Positions 35,437 through 45,029 of a DNA stretch of 64,000 nucleotides are shown here, piece after piece; positions within the stretch are counted from its first letter, which is position 1, and every line of letters begins with the position of its first letter. The position numbers and the translations under genes are program-made. Source of the DNA: Nemorincola caseinilytica (GTDB lineage Bacteria > Bacteroidota > Bacteroidia > Chitinophagales > Chitinophagaceae); assembly GCF_039540515.1 (NCBI RefSeq), contig NZ_BAABFA010000014.1:62001-126000 (forward strand), read 5' to 3'. Under the pieces are notes generated by a model that worked only from the letters and a program-made list of their open reading frames with translations, was not told where the DNA came from and ran no database searches.

Positions 35437-35463
35437 CTCAATTATTTTGTTTTGGGTTTCTAT
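35437..35463 (-). repeat. hsdS inverted repeat 2, right arm
   Basis: Exact inverted copy of 33558-33584 in the silent hsdS central spacer. Confidence 0.88.
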
Positions 35464-35971
35464 ACGTTCATCAATCAAAGTTAAAAAGGCCGCTATCTTT
35501 TTCTGCTCAGGCAAAGTCGGGAATTTTACCCTGATGCCCTTAATTATAGTTCCACTTAAATTCTGTTGGCCACCTTGATTACTCAATTCTCTTATTTCCT
35601 CATATCGTTTAGAAAGGTTTTGAAATAGGAATAGAGAATCTATATAATTGCTATTCGGTATTATTGATGCGCAAGCTTGATTGGTACTGGCTTCTATACC
35701 AAGAACTGCAACTTTACCCCGTGTTTTTCCTTGACCATACATTGCCATCAGTAATGATCCCTTCGGAAATAATTTCGCTGACGATTTTTTTAACCCCTCT
35801 TCTGTAATCCTTTCGTCTGTATAATGAATAATATTAAAATCAATTAAAGACGTTGAGACCCAAGGAATATTTCCATTCCAATAGGATGCATTTGTGCGAC
35901 TAGGTGTACCACCAGAAGAAATTTCAGCCATATTTTCAATTGCTTTTTCCTTCCACTTGTCCTTAAACCCG

Positions 35972-35991
35972 GGAAATCTCAAATTTGGAAC
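35972..35991 (-). repeat. hsdS inverted repeat 1, right arm
   Basis: Exact inverted copy of 33015-33034, at the 5' limit of the silent hsdS. Confidence 0.85.
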
Positions 35992-36055
35992 CTTAATAAT
36001 TGCCCTTCCCTAAGGATTGCTGAGTTCTTTTGGGTTCATTCTAAAAAAAACAATT

Positions 36056-36982
36056 ATGAACACACAAAAGACAATTGAAGAGATCATCACACTCTGGAAA
36101 AAAGAAAAAACTAACTATGTCAAAAGGTCGAGTATGTCGGCATATTCTCTACTGCTTAAAAACCATATTGCACCGGCATTCGGTAATAACATGGCAATTG
36201 AGGAGACGGAAGTCCAGGCATTTGTCAATCGGAAATTGGAGCAGGGAATAAGTCAGAAAACAATAAAGGATATGCTTATTGTACTAAAAATGGTGCTCAA
36301 GTTTGGAGTAAAGAACAATTGGCTTTCAAAGTGCCAGTTCGACATTCAGTTCCCAACAGACCATACAAAACAAGGCATTGAGGTGCTAAGTAAAGCGCAG
36401 CATAGGAAAATGATGCAGCACATAGAGCAGCATTTTACTTTCAGGAATTTGGGTGTTTATCTGTGTCTTTGTACCGGTATGCGGATCGGCGAGGTGTGCG
36501 CTTTGACATGGGACGATATAGACGTGGAAAATGGCACCATACACATAAGACGCACATTGCAGCGCATTTACAGCCTCAATGATACAGGCAATAAAACCGA
36601 AGTGATAATCGACTCGCCTAAAACCAAAAATTCTGCCAGGGAAGTACCCATGAACAGAGATCTCATAAAAATGCTAAAACCGATCAAAAAAATAGTGAAT
36701 GGTGCTTTTTTTGTTCTGACAAACGAGCTTAAGCCTACAGAGCCGAGAACCTATAGAGTGTACTACCAGAAAATGATCGTTGACCTTGGTTTACCCCGAA
36801 TCAAATTCCATGGATTGAGACATAGTTTTGCCACCCGATGTATTGAGAGCAAATGTGACTATAAGACAGTAAGCGTGCTGTTAGGGCATTCCAATATTAG
36901 TACAACGCTGAACCTGTACGTGCATCCTAATCTGGAACAAAAGAAAAAGGCTATAGATCAGATGTTTAAGGGGCTAAAATAG
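36056..36982 (+). CDS. Tyrosine recombinase, probable hsdS invertase
   Basis: The 308-residue product (ATG 36056; the frame is open from 36017) has an N-terminal SAM-like core-binding domain (about residues 1-95) and a catalytic domain. The latter carries Arg in TGMRIGEVCAL near residue 141, His-x-x-Arg in HGLRHSFATR near residue 252, His in LGHSNISTTLNLY near residue 277, and the nucleophilic Tyr near 288. It sits between the silent hsdS and hsdR. Tyrosine recombinases in this place in Bacteroidota, mycoplasmas and streptococci invert hsdS segments. It is unlikely to integrate the island, since a serine recombinase sits at the tRNA end. Confidence 0.88.
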   Translation: MNTQKTIEEIITLWKKEKTNYVKRSSMSAYSLLLKNHIAPAFGNNMAIEETEVQAFVNRKLEQGISQKTIKDMLIVLKMVLKFGVKNNWLSKCQFDIQFPTDHTKQGIEVLSKAQHRKMMQHIEQHFTFRNLGVYLCLCTGMRIGEVCALTWDDIDVENGTIHIRRTLQRIYSLNDTGNKTEVIIDSPKTKNSAREVPMNRDLIKMLKPIKKIVNGAFFVLTNELKPTEPRTYRVYYQKMIVDLGLPRIKFHGLRHSFATRCIESKCDYKTVSVLLGHSNISTTLNLYVHPNLEQKKKAIDQMFKGLK

Positions 36983-37031
36983 CTGTGCGTCACATGTCTT
37001 TAGGAATAATATTATTACTTTTAGACCTCCT

Positions 37032-39941
37032 ATGGCGAAACAACCCGAACTCATACTTGAAGAACAATTGGTAGGTCAACTGCAGAAGTTGGGCTACCAA
37101 TTAGTATTGATAAAAGACGAGAAAGAACTGATCTCGAATCTAAAAAGTCAGTTAGAAAAACATAATAATATCAGGTTCAGCACAGCCGAATTTGACCGTG
37201 TACTCAACATTTTGAATAAAGGTTCTGTTTTTGAAAAGGCAAAAACACTTCGGGAGCGGCAACATGTTTTAAAAGACAATGGCGATAACCTGTATTTTGA
37301 ATTTATCAATACCGAACACTGGTGTCAGAATCAATTTCAGGTGACACATCAGGTAACAATGGATGGTACTTACAAGAACCGTTACGATGTTACTTTACTT
37401 ATTAATGGGCTGCCATCAGTTCAGATAGAATTGAAACGTCGGGGGCTGGAGTTGAAAGAAGCATTCAACCAAATCAACCGTTATCAGCGACATTCATTCG
37501 GAGCCAACTCTGCACTGTTTCAGTATATTCAGATATTTATCATCAGCAATGGCGTGAATACGAAATTTTACGCCAACAATAGAAATCAGTCATTCAAACA
37601 GACATTCTACTGGACTGACAAAGAGAATAAACGCCTCACAAATATTCTCAACGGATTTACCAGCGACTTCCTGGAGCCTTGTCACATTAGCAAGATGATA
37701 TGCAAGTATATCGTGCTTAATGAAAGTAGTAAGGTGCTTATGGTGCTGCGCCCATATCAATACTATGCAGTTGAAGCCCTGATAGATCGAGTGAAAAATA
37801 GTAATAAGAACGGATACATCTGGCATACCACAGGTTCCGGCAAAACACTCACGTCGTTCAAGGCCAGCCAGATATTAATGAACCTGCCGGAGGTTCACAA
37901 AGTTGTATTCGTTGTCGACAGAAAGGATCTGGATTACCAGACTACAAAGGAATTCAACAGTTTTAGCGAAGGGTGCATTGATGGTACGGATAACACCAGC
38001 AACCTTGTTAAGCAGTTTTTAGGCACTTACAAAGACAAGAAGGGAGAGGCAAAGAACACAAAACTCATAGTTACTACCATTCAGAAATTGAATACCGCCA
38101 TCAGCAAGCTGAAGTACGAGAGTAAAATGGCTGAATTAAAAGATAAGCGTATTGTGTTCATTTTCGACGAATGTCATCGTTCGCAGTTCGGTGAAACGCA
38201 CAATAGGATAAAATCCTTCTTTAACGACATACAGATGTTTGGCTTTACCGGCACTCCCATTTTCAAAGACAATGCCGTAAAAAATGACCTTGGTAAACGG
38301 ACGACGAAAGAACTGTTTGGCGAGTGCTTGCATAAATACGTTATTACCGATGCTATAAGGGATGAAAACGTCTTAAAGTTCTCGGTTGAATATGTTGGCA
38401 GGTATAAGCGTAAAGACAGCGCAACTGAGATAGATATTGAGGTAGAGGATATTGACACGAAAGAGCTAATGGAGTCGCCCAAGCGATTGGAAATGATCAC
38501 CGACTATATCATTGCCAACCACAACCGGAAAACTCATTCCAAAGAATATAGTGCAATGTTCTGCGTGAGTAGCGTGGAAACGTTGATAAAATACTACGAT
38601 CTGTTTCAACGGAAAAAAGTAGAAGGAAAACATGACCTTAGGGTAGCTACAATTTTTAGTTACGTGTCAAACGAAGATGATGCAGATGCAAATGGATTGC
38701 TGTCGGAGGAACTGTCAGTTGTTGAAGAGCCCAGAGCACTATACGGCTTGGCCGCCCACAGCAGGGAAAAACTAGATGAGTATATCGGCCATTACAATGT
38801 AATGTATGGCACAAAATTTTCCACCAAGGACAGTGAGACATTTTACAACTACTACAACGACATTTCCAAGAAGCTTAAGGAAAGGGAAAGGTCTCCTGAA
38901 AATCAGGATAATCGTATCGATATACTGCTGGTAGTGAATATGTTTCTAACCGGCTTTGATGCTAAAAAAGTGAGTACTCTTTATGTGGACAAGAACTTAA
39001 AGCATCACGGACTAATACAGGCTTATTCGCGTACGAATAGGATTCTAGACGAAAAGAAGAGTCAGGGTAATATTGTAGTGTTCCGAAATCTGAAAAATGT
39101 TACTGATGATGCGATAACCTTATTCAGCAACAAGGATGCTATTGAGGTTATTATAATGAAGCCGTATGAAGAATATGCAAAAAAGTTCAACGATGCCTTT
39201 ATAGAACTTCTGAAAATTACTCCAACCGTTAATAGCGTAAATGACTTGAAAACCGAGGAGGATGAGCTGGCTTTTATTAAGGCGTTTAGGGAGCAAATGC
39301 GTATAAAGAACATCCTTACGGCTTTTTCAGATTTTAAATGGGAAGACCTTGCAATGAGTGAGCAGCTTTTCGAAGACTATAAAAGCAAATACCTTGATCT
39401 GTGGCAGAAGGTTAAAGGCGACAACCAAAAAGAAAAAGTGTCAATTTTAGACGATGTAGATTTTGAACTTGAGTTAATTCACCGGGATGAGATCAATGTT
39501 ACGTACATCATACAGCTATTAATCAAACTGAAATCGAAGGTTCAGAGTGATGTAAGTCAGACGGAGAAAGAGATATTTAACTTACTTAACACGGAGGCTA
39601 ATCTCAGAAGTAAAAGAGAGCTTATTGAAAAGTTTATTAAGGAAAATCTTCCTGTTATTGATGATAATGAAGCAATACCGCAGGAGTTTGAGAAGTTCTG
39701 GAATATTGAGCAGCAAAAAGCATTTAATCAGTTAATACAGGAAGAAAACCTAAATCCTGAACGAACTGAAAAAACCATAGAAGACTACCTATTTGCAGAG
39801 CGAGAACCACTTAGAGATGAGGTCCTTGACCTTATTGACGGCGACAAACCGACCTTGCTTCAACGTAAAAAGATAGGCGACCGGATTCTAGCCAAAATTG
39901 TTGCGTTCGTTGATACGTTTGTGAATGGTATAGTTTCCTAA
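37032..39941 (+). CDS. hsdR: Type I restriction endonuclease subunit HsdR
   Basis: The 969-residue product is the motor and nuclease subunit. The N-terminal PD-(D/E)XK nuclease shows YDVTLLINGLPSVQIELK near residues 117-134 (Asp ... Glu-x-Lys). The helicase part shows TTGSGKTLTSF near residue 270, FIFDECHRSQFG near residue 375, FTGTPIF near residue 405 and, in the second RecA domain, MFLTGFDAKKVSTLYVDK near residue 637 and QAYSRTNR near residue 663. A C-terminal helical region binds the methylase core. Intact; length is typical. It is separated from hsdM/hsdS by the switching segment and recombinase. Confidence 0.95.
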   Translation: MAKQPELILEEQLVGQLQKLGYQLVLIKDEKELISNLKSQLEKHNNIRFSTAEFDRVLNILNKGSVFEKAKTLRERQHVLKDNGDNLYFEFINTEHWCQNQFQVTHQVTMDGTYKNRYDVTLLINGLPSVQIELKRRGLELKEAFNQINRYQRHSFGANSALFQYIQIFIISNGVNTKFYANNRNQSFKQTFYWTDKENKRLTNILNGFTSDFLEPCHISKMICKYIVLNESSKVLMVLRPYQYYAVEALIDRVKNSNKNGYIWHTTGSGKTLTSFKASQILMNLPEVHKVVFVVDRKDLDYQTTKEFNSFSEGCIDGTDNTSNLVKQFLGTYKDKKGEAKNTKLIVTTIQKLNTAISKLKYESKMAELKDKRIVFIFDECHRSQFGETHNRIKSFFNDIQMFGFTGTPIFKDNAVKNDLGKRTTKELFGECLHKYVITDAIRDENVLKFSVEYVGRYKRKDSATEIDIEVEDIDTKELMESPKRLEMITDYIIANHNRKTHSKEYSAMFCVSSVETLIKYYDLFQRKKVEGKHDLRVATIFSYVSNEDDADANGLLSEELSVVEEPRALYGLAAHSREKLDEYIGHYNVMYGTKFSTKDSETFYNYYNDISKKLKERERSPENQDNRIDILLVVNMFLTGFDAKKVSTLYVDKNLKHHGLIQAYSRTNRILDEKKSQGNIVVFRNLKNVTDDAITLFSNKDAIEVIIMKPYEEYAKKFNDAFIELLKITPTVNSVNDLKTEEDELAFIKAFREQMRIKNILTAFSDFKWEDLAMSEQLFEDYKSKYLDLWQKVKGDNQKEKVSILDDVDFELELIHRDEINVTYIIQLLIKLKSKVQSDVSQTEKEIFNLLNTEANLRSKRELIEKFIKENLPVIDDNEAIPQEFEKFWNIEQQKAFNQLIQEENLNPERTEKTIEDYLFAEREPLRDEVLDLIDGDKPTLLQRKKIGDRILAKIVAFVDTFVNGIVS

Positions 39942-39975
39942 AACCTAAATTTTGAATCTCTAGAGATCATTTAGA

Positions 39976-42363
39976 ATGTCAGATATAGACTACACCCGCA
40001 TTACCAGACAACACATCCTCGATGCGATCAAAAAAATTAAGGATGAAAATATAGTCCTTAAACCTTCGACGACGTATGAAGTACTAATCGATGATGTCCC
40101 TTATCCGCCGAAGGAAGTAATGAGGTATGCTAACCTGTTAGCAAATGGCACAAAAGAATGGCCCTACAGCGGGGGAGACCCGACCAATAATTTTCTGAGA
40201 AAATACGACTTTTTGGTTTTGCCAAAAGGCGAAACAAAGACACCAGCCGTGCCAGAAATTCCGCTGACGGGCCGTGTCTGGAAGCTCGGCACCAAATGGG
40301 GCAAGGGTGCGCCTGATTTTTACGATTTGGTTAAAACAAACTCAATTGTAATAGGCGTCAATGGCAAACATAGACCCGGCGATCTCGTCATTATCACGAC
40401 AGGGCATACTGTTTATGCCATTATGAAAGTCATTGAACAGCCCCGGCGCGTAACTGAATTGCCCGAATGGCAAGATGAGTTTGAAGATTACGAGATTGAA
40501 TTTGAAGATTTTGTCAATGTCGCCAAAGGCGAATGGTACGAACTGGAACCCGATGACATCTTTAGTTATGAGCTTGTTCAGGGCATTTGCGAAGTGCAAC
40601 AAAAAGCAATAAAGGACAAGGCGATTGGCCTCTGGAACGATAGATTTGCAAACTACTGGATATTTCAGGGCAATCCGGTTGAATACGATCTTGAACGGGC
40701 AATGAAAGAACAGGTCATGACAAACTGGACCGTCTCCGCCCACAAAGACAAAATCAAGACAGGCGACAAGGTCATACTATGGATGACGGGGAAAAAGGCA
40801 GGTTGTTATGTCCTTGCCCGTGTGACCTCACCGCCTGCCATGTGGGATAAAGCCCCCGATGATTATCTATGGAAGAGTGCGGCCAACGGGCCGTCGATGA
40901 AAGCGGGACTTCAACCTATATACGACCTGACGACCCGGCCAATTCTCTGGGAAAACATAAAGGACATGCCCGACCTTAAAGACATGAACGTAGGCAATCG
41001 AGGCACCAACTTCACGGCCACAAAAAAACAATATAAAGCATTACTTAGTCTCATTGACAATAAATCGAAGCCAATGGCAACGCAAATTGATTTGTTCTTA
41101 AATACAATTCTTTACGGTCCTCCCGGCACGGGCAAGACCTATAAGCTGAATGATTACAAGGTAAGGTATTTTACCGACCAGGGCGTAACCCAATCGCCAC
41201 AAGAACTGCTTCGTCAAAAAGTGTCTGATTATTCGTTGTGGGAAATCATTGCTGCAGTTGTCGGAACGGCAAGGGAGCCATTGTCTGTTAAAGATATTGT
41301 TGAGCACGCTTTGGTAAAAGCAAAAGTAAATCCAAATAACAAGACGAAGCCCAACAATCTCGCATGGAACGAGCTTCAGTCCTATGCGGATGACCAGTCA
41401 ACCCAAACGCATGTCAAGTATCGGAGGCAAAACCAGATATTTCACAAGGCAGAAGGAAGCAAATGGGAAATCATTGCCGACAAGAAAGATGATCTTGCCG
41501 ATATTCTCGGGCAGGAACTTTTGGATCTCGCGTCCAATCCGGCTGTAACGCCCCCGACTGCGGTAGTTGCGAAGACGAGATATAATTTCATCACTTTTCA
41601 CCAGAAATACAGCTACGAAGATTTTATAGAAGGCATTAAGCCATTGCTTGCTAACAGCAGACTTGGAGAACTAGGCAGCGACCTGCAATTTGAACTGAAA
41701 AAAGGCATTTTCTACAATAGTTGCCTTGAGGCTTTGAAGCTTGTCGGCTATGCGTCATTCGAAGACTGCTACAATGACAGCGACGCAAAACGATACGCCA
41801 AGTTTGAAGACGCAAGAAATGCGCCTGACAAGCAGTTTGCCTTGTTCATCGATGAGATAAACAGGGCGAATATTTCTGCGGTATTCGGCGAGTTGATAAC
41901 CCTGCTAGAGGAGGACAAGAGAATCGGGGCAGATAACGAAATGTGGATTGAGCTCCCGTATTCAAACCAAAAATTCTGCGTGCCATCAAATCTTTATATC
42001 ATTGGCACCATGAACACGGCAGACCGCTCTATTGCGCTTTTGGATATCGCCCTGCGGAGGCGTTTTGAATTCAAGGCTCTCTATCCTGAATATACAGGCG
42101 GTGCGTGGTGGGCGACTGTACTGGAAAAGTTGAACGGTGCAATTTATAACTGGCGGAAAAATCCCGACTTCTTTATCGGCCATGCTTTCTTTATCAACAG
42201 CCAGGAGGGAGATCAGACGCGGATTTTAAACGCCAAGATTATTCCTCTAATATACGAATACTGTCAGAACAACGCAGATACCGTGAAGAAGATTTTGACG
42301 GAAGCAGGCATTGTGACAAAGGTAACAGACATAAAGGATAATTTTCAAGTCATTGCGGAATGA
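39976..42363 (+). CDS. mcrB: McrB-like modification-dependent restriction GTPase with EVE domain
   Basis: This 795-residue protein combines three parts. The N-terminal about 75 residues carry YPPKEVMRYANLLANG and GGDPTNNFLRKYDF, a small head domain seen in modification-sensing restriction proteins. An EVE/PUA-like module follows (YWIFQGNPVEYDLERAM near residue 223, VILWMTGKKAGCYVLA near residue 265), likely reading modified bases. The McrB AAA+ motor has YGPPGTGKT near residue 379, FIDEINRANIS near residue 632 and IGTMNTADRSI near residue 676. Between Walker A and the rest is an insert of about 110 residues with a winged-helix look (LSVKDIVEHALVKAKV). It overlaps mcrC by 4 bases. Confidence 0.88.
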   Translation: MSDIDYTRITRQHILDAIKKIKDENIVLKPSTTYEVLIDDVPYPPKEVMRYANLLANGTKEWPYSGGDPTNNFLRKYDFLVLPKGETKTPAVPEIPLTGRVWKLGTKWGKGAPDFYDLVKTNSIVIGVNGKHRPGDLVIITTGHTVYAIMKVIEQPRRVTELPEWQDEFEDYEIEFEDFVNVAKGEWYELEPDDIFSYELVQGICEVQQKAIKDKAIGLWNDRFANYWIFQGNPVEYDLERAMKEQVMTNWTVSAHKDKIKTGDKVILWMTGKKAGCYVLARVTSPPAMWDKAPDDYLWKSAANGPSMKAGLQPIYDLTTRPILWENIKDMPDLKDMNVGNRGTNFTATKKQYKALLSLIDNKSKPMATQIDLFLNTILYGPPGTGKTYKLNDYKVRYFTDQGVTQSPQELLRQKVSDYSLWEIIAAVVGTAREPLSVKDIVEHALVKAKVNPNNKTKPNNLAWNELQSYADDQSTQTHVKYRRQNQIFHKAEGSKWEIIADKKDDLADILGQELLDLASNPAVTPPTAVVAKTRYNFITFHQKYSYEDFIEGIKPLLANSRLGELGSDLQFELKKGIFYNSCLEALKLVGYASFEDCYNDSDAKRYAKFEDARNAPDKQFALFIDEINRANISAVFGELITLLEEDKRIGADNEMWIELPYSNQKFCVPSNLYIIGTMNTADRSIALLDIALRRRFEFKALYPEYTGGAWWATVLEKLNGAIYNWRKNPDFFIGHAFFINSQEGDQTRILNAKIIPLIYEYCQNNADTVKKILTEAGIVTKVTDIKDNFQVIAE

Positions 42364-43676
42364 GACTATTCGAATGGCACGACAGTCCCTTTGATGTATC
42401 GAAGGAAAGGAGGGAGGAATTTGTCCGATACCTTGCAGGGGCTTGGCAAAACCGGAACCGTTATGTCGCGCATTCGGATGAGGTGACTGATGAGGAAAGG
42501 CAGGAAGAACAGATACAGAAACAACGCTTCTTCGATTTTACTGTAGATGGCAGGATTTCAGCGCGTAATTATGTGGGGGTCGTCCAGCATGGTGATATCA
42601 GGATTGAAGTCTATCCCAAGATATTCGCCGATGATGTCGGCGGCAATCCCGGCAAATGGCAACTCAACCTTCTCTACTGGCTTATGTATTGCCGCAAAAT
42701 CAAATTCCCATTTGCATTTGCAGATGTCTCGAAGTTGCAATTCGATGATTATCTTGAATTGCTGATTTGTATTTTTGCCAATTATGCAGAGGAGGTTTTA
42801 TCGCGACAACCCTTTCAAGCTTATCAGAGCATTGAAGAAGAGACGGTGTTTCTCAAAGGCCATTTGTCGTTCGACAATTATATCAAGCATAATCTGTCAA
42901 CCGGCAAATGGCAAAAATTCTATTGCGATCACCAACCGTTAATATACGACAATCTGTTCAACCGCATTGTCAAATATGTTTCTCGGCGACTTCTAGCCAT
43001 TAGTCAAAATTCCTTAAACAGAGAAAAACTGAATGAAGTACTGTTTTTGCTTGACGATGTTTCCGACATACGTTGTTCGGCAAGTGACTGCGATAAAATT
43101 CGACTTAATCCGCTCTACGATGAGCACCGACAAATACTTGATTTATGCAGGATGTATCTTTCCAATCAAGTCATTGATATGGAATCTGAGAACAGCCGGA
43201 ATTTCTGTTTCCTCGTACCGATGGAGTACATCTTCGAGGATTTTATTTTTGGGTTCATTGTAGACAAATGGCCGACATTAAGCGTGCAAAGCCAAAGCAT
43301 TGACTTTCTTGCGTTAAACCAAGGACAGAAGGTATTCCAGATTAGGAACGACATTTACATCAACAAGCAACTTATTATTGACACAAAATATAAAATCAGA
43401 TATACTGACGGCACCCTAAAAAATGGGGTAAGCCAAAATGACCTATATCAGATGGTTAGCTACGCATTGAGACGCAATTGTAAAGATGTGCTCCTACTCT
43501 ATCCGCATGTTTCGACTGCCTTAAATTCTCCAACTGATTTCAAGATACCTTCCGCCATGTTGTCAGACGATATTGGAATCGGTGTGCGGAGTATCAACAT
43601 AACCTTTAAGGATATTTCCAAAGCAGACGGTCAAATTATCAATCGAATTCAATCTCTCCATCCCATTTTCCAATAG
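42360..43676 (+). CDS. mcrC: McrC-like nuclease subunit
   Basis: The 438-residue partner of McrB starts in an ATGA overlap with it. The N-terminal part (YVGVVQHGDIRIEVYPKIF near residue 65) is the McrC beta-barrel region that contacts McrB and stimulates its GTPase. The C-terminal PD-(D/E)XK nuclease has Asp and Asp-x-Lys in RNDIYINKQLIIDTKYK near residues 330-346, followed by QNDLYQMVSYALR near residue 360, the typical helix after the active site. Together the pair should cut DNA with modified bases, chiefly incoming phage DNA. Confidence 0.9.
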   Translation: MRLFEWHDSPFDVSKERREEFVRYLAGAWQNRNRYVAHSDEVTDEERQEEQIQKQRFFDFTVDGRISARNYVGVVQHGDIRIEVYPKIFADDVGGNPGKWQLNLLYWLMYCRKIKFPFAFADVSKLQFDDYLELLICIFANYAEEVLSRQPFQAYQSIEEETVFLKGHLSFDNYIKHNLSTGKWQKFYCDHQPLIYDNLFNRIVKYVSRRLLAISQNSLNREKLNEVLFLLDDVSDIRCSASDCDKIRLNPLYDEHRQILDLCRMYLSNQVIDMESENSRNFCFLVPMEYIFEDFIFGFIVDKWPTLSVQSQSIDFLALNQGQKVFQIRNDIYINKQLIIDTKYKIRYTDGTLKNGVSQNDLYQMVSYALRRNCKDVLLLYPHVSTALNSPTDFKIPSAMLSDDIGIGVRSINITFKDISKADGQIINRIQSLHPIFQ

Positions 43677-43709
43677 ATGTCATTACTGCTACATTTTTAA
43701 TTAGTGCTG

Positions 43710-44783
43710 TTACTGGTCGCGATTTATCCTGAATAATATCGGGTCGGACTTATCAGCCATTCTACGCACCCAACTTAACCACTCTAATCGCTCTTCAGAT
43801 AAAGTATTTAATCTGCGGTAGCTTTCTTCAATTACGTCAAGGTAATTTCGCAAAACAGTCATATTATGCCATTGTTGCGCCTCTTGAGCAACCGCTTTAA
43901 AGTCGGCTAATTCTTTTTCTTTTTTTTGTTCAATTTCTCTTAGTACTTGCTCTTTTTCCTCACGCTCCTTCCGCATCTTGCGATGGAATTCCATTTCCTG
44001 ACGTCGCCGTTCTGCTTCAATTTCTATACAAGCAATAATAGTGGAAATTTGATTTTCAATTGGAACTTTTTTGTTATCCCATTCTTTTTGAAAAAGCAGT
44101 CGGTGAGCTTTGAAATATAATATTCCCGACGCTTTTAATTCTGTGCTTCTCCATTTATCTCCCGTCGGAATCCGCTTCGCACGTTCACGAAAGCATATCC
44201 TAAACTCTTCGCCGTTTACAACTACGAGCGTCTCTCCGTATTTAATAAAAACGTCGTGTCCCCTTGCTTGAAAGGCTTTCATTATTGTATCCACAAATCT
44301 CAGCGCTTGGCTGACAAATTCTGGTGATACGGTTATCGCAAGTTCGTCTCTGCCTGTGGAGACCATTCCCGTATAGTAGTCTTTGTGTGGCTTGTTGGTT
44401 AAGCTCTCTTTAGCTTGTATTATGAGCTTGTCTGGAGAATTTAGTTTCCCTGGTACTGTAAGCGATAAACGACTGTCATTTTCTATTTCACGCTTTAGAA
44501 TTTCTAGTTCACTAAGAACTTCGTTATTATCATTTGTCGCATCTCTTTCTAACAATGTTACATTTTGTTGACCGGAAGATTTCTCATCAAGCGGTGTAAT
44601 AGTGACCGGTTTACCCCACTTTATTTTCTCCCAATGACCAGCTTTCGGAAACGGTATGCTCATATTGTTGCATATATTTCTCAAACCGGCATCCGACACG
44701 TTGTACTTTCGAGCGAGAGTTTTCATCGGCTCTTTCCATACCAAGTCGTAAAGATCTTTTCTCGAGATTGTTACTTGCTTCAT
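43710..44783 (-). CDS. Hypothetical protein with HTH-like N-terminus and coiled coil
   Basis: In this 357-residue protein, residues 1-60 (RKDLYDLVWKEPMKTLARKY, then VSDAGLRNICNN and IPFPKAGHWEKIKWGKP) read like a DNA-binding helix-turn-helix followed by a short loop. I have the impression of a recurrent signature in uncharacterised bacterial proteins but cannot name a family. A middle alpha/beta region (about residues 145-235) contains DIxTIMKAFQARGHDV-type sequence, and residues about 255-310 are a strongly charged coiled coil. No catalytic motif is apparent. It faces mcrC tail to tail. Confidence 0.6.
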   Translation of the reverse strand: MKQVTISRKDLYDLVWKEPMKTLARKYNVSDAGLRNICNNMSIPFPKAGHWEKIKWGKPVTITPLDEKSSGQQNVTLLERDATNDNNEVLSELEILKREIENDSRLSLTVPGKLNSPDKLIIQAKESLTNKPHKDYYTGMVSTGRDELAITVSPEFVSQALRFVDTIMKAFQARGHDVFIKYGETLVVVNGEEFRICFRERAKRIPTGDKWRSTELKASGILYFKAHRLLFQKEWDNKKVPIENQISTIIACIEIEAERRRQEMEFHRKMRKEREEKEQVLREIEQKKEKELADFKAVAQEAQQWHNMTVLRNYLDVIEESYRRLNTLSEERLEWLSWVRRMADKSDPILFRINRDQ

Positions 44784-45029
44784 TTTAAGTAGTTAGCCAT
44801 TTGTTGTATATCGCTAAAACTACTAATTGGATGGAAATAGTTCGGCAAAGTCTTACCAATCGCATATTGAATCTACTTCTAGTCGTCAAAATAACTCAGA
44901 GTATAAATTCAGGACTCCGCATTCGGTAAGGGTTCTTACAATGGATTATCAAAATCCCACTTTATTTTCTAGGTCTAATTTTGAATCTCAATTAGGCTTT
45001 GAGGCATACTCCGTTTTAATAGACACCAA

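Larger units (their letters stand above)
34804..36009 (-). pseudogene. Silent inverted hsdS copy without ATG start
   Basis: The frame runs opposite to the expressed hsdS and encodes two complete recognition domains (spacers PTLPEQKKIAAFLT / IETQNKIIE near the middle and PSIEEQTKITNFLS near the end, finishing Met-Phe-Ile). Its upstream end stops at the shared N-terminal repeat (35972-35991). Above that there is only a short stretch to a TAG at 36010-36012 and no ATG, so it has no translation start of its own; TTG at 35980-35982 is a poor alternative. It is a storage copy supplying recognition domains to the expressed gene. It ends tail to tail with the orphan half, overlapping by 8 bases. Confidence 0.82.
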
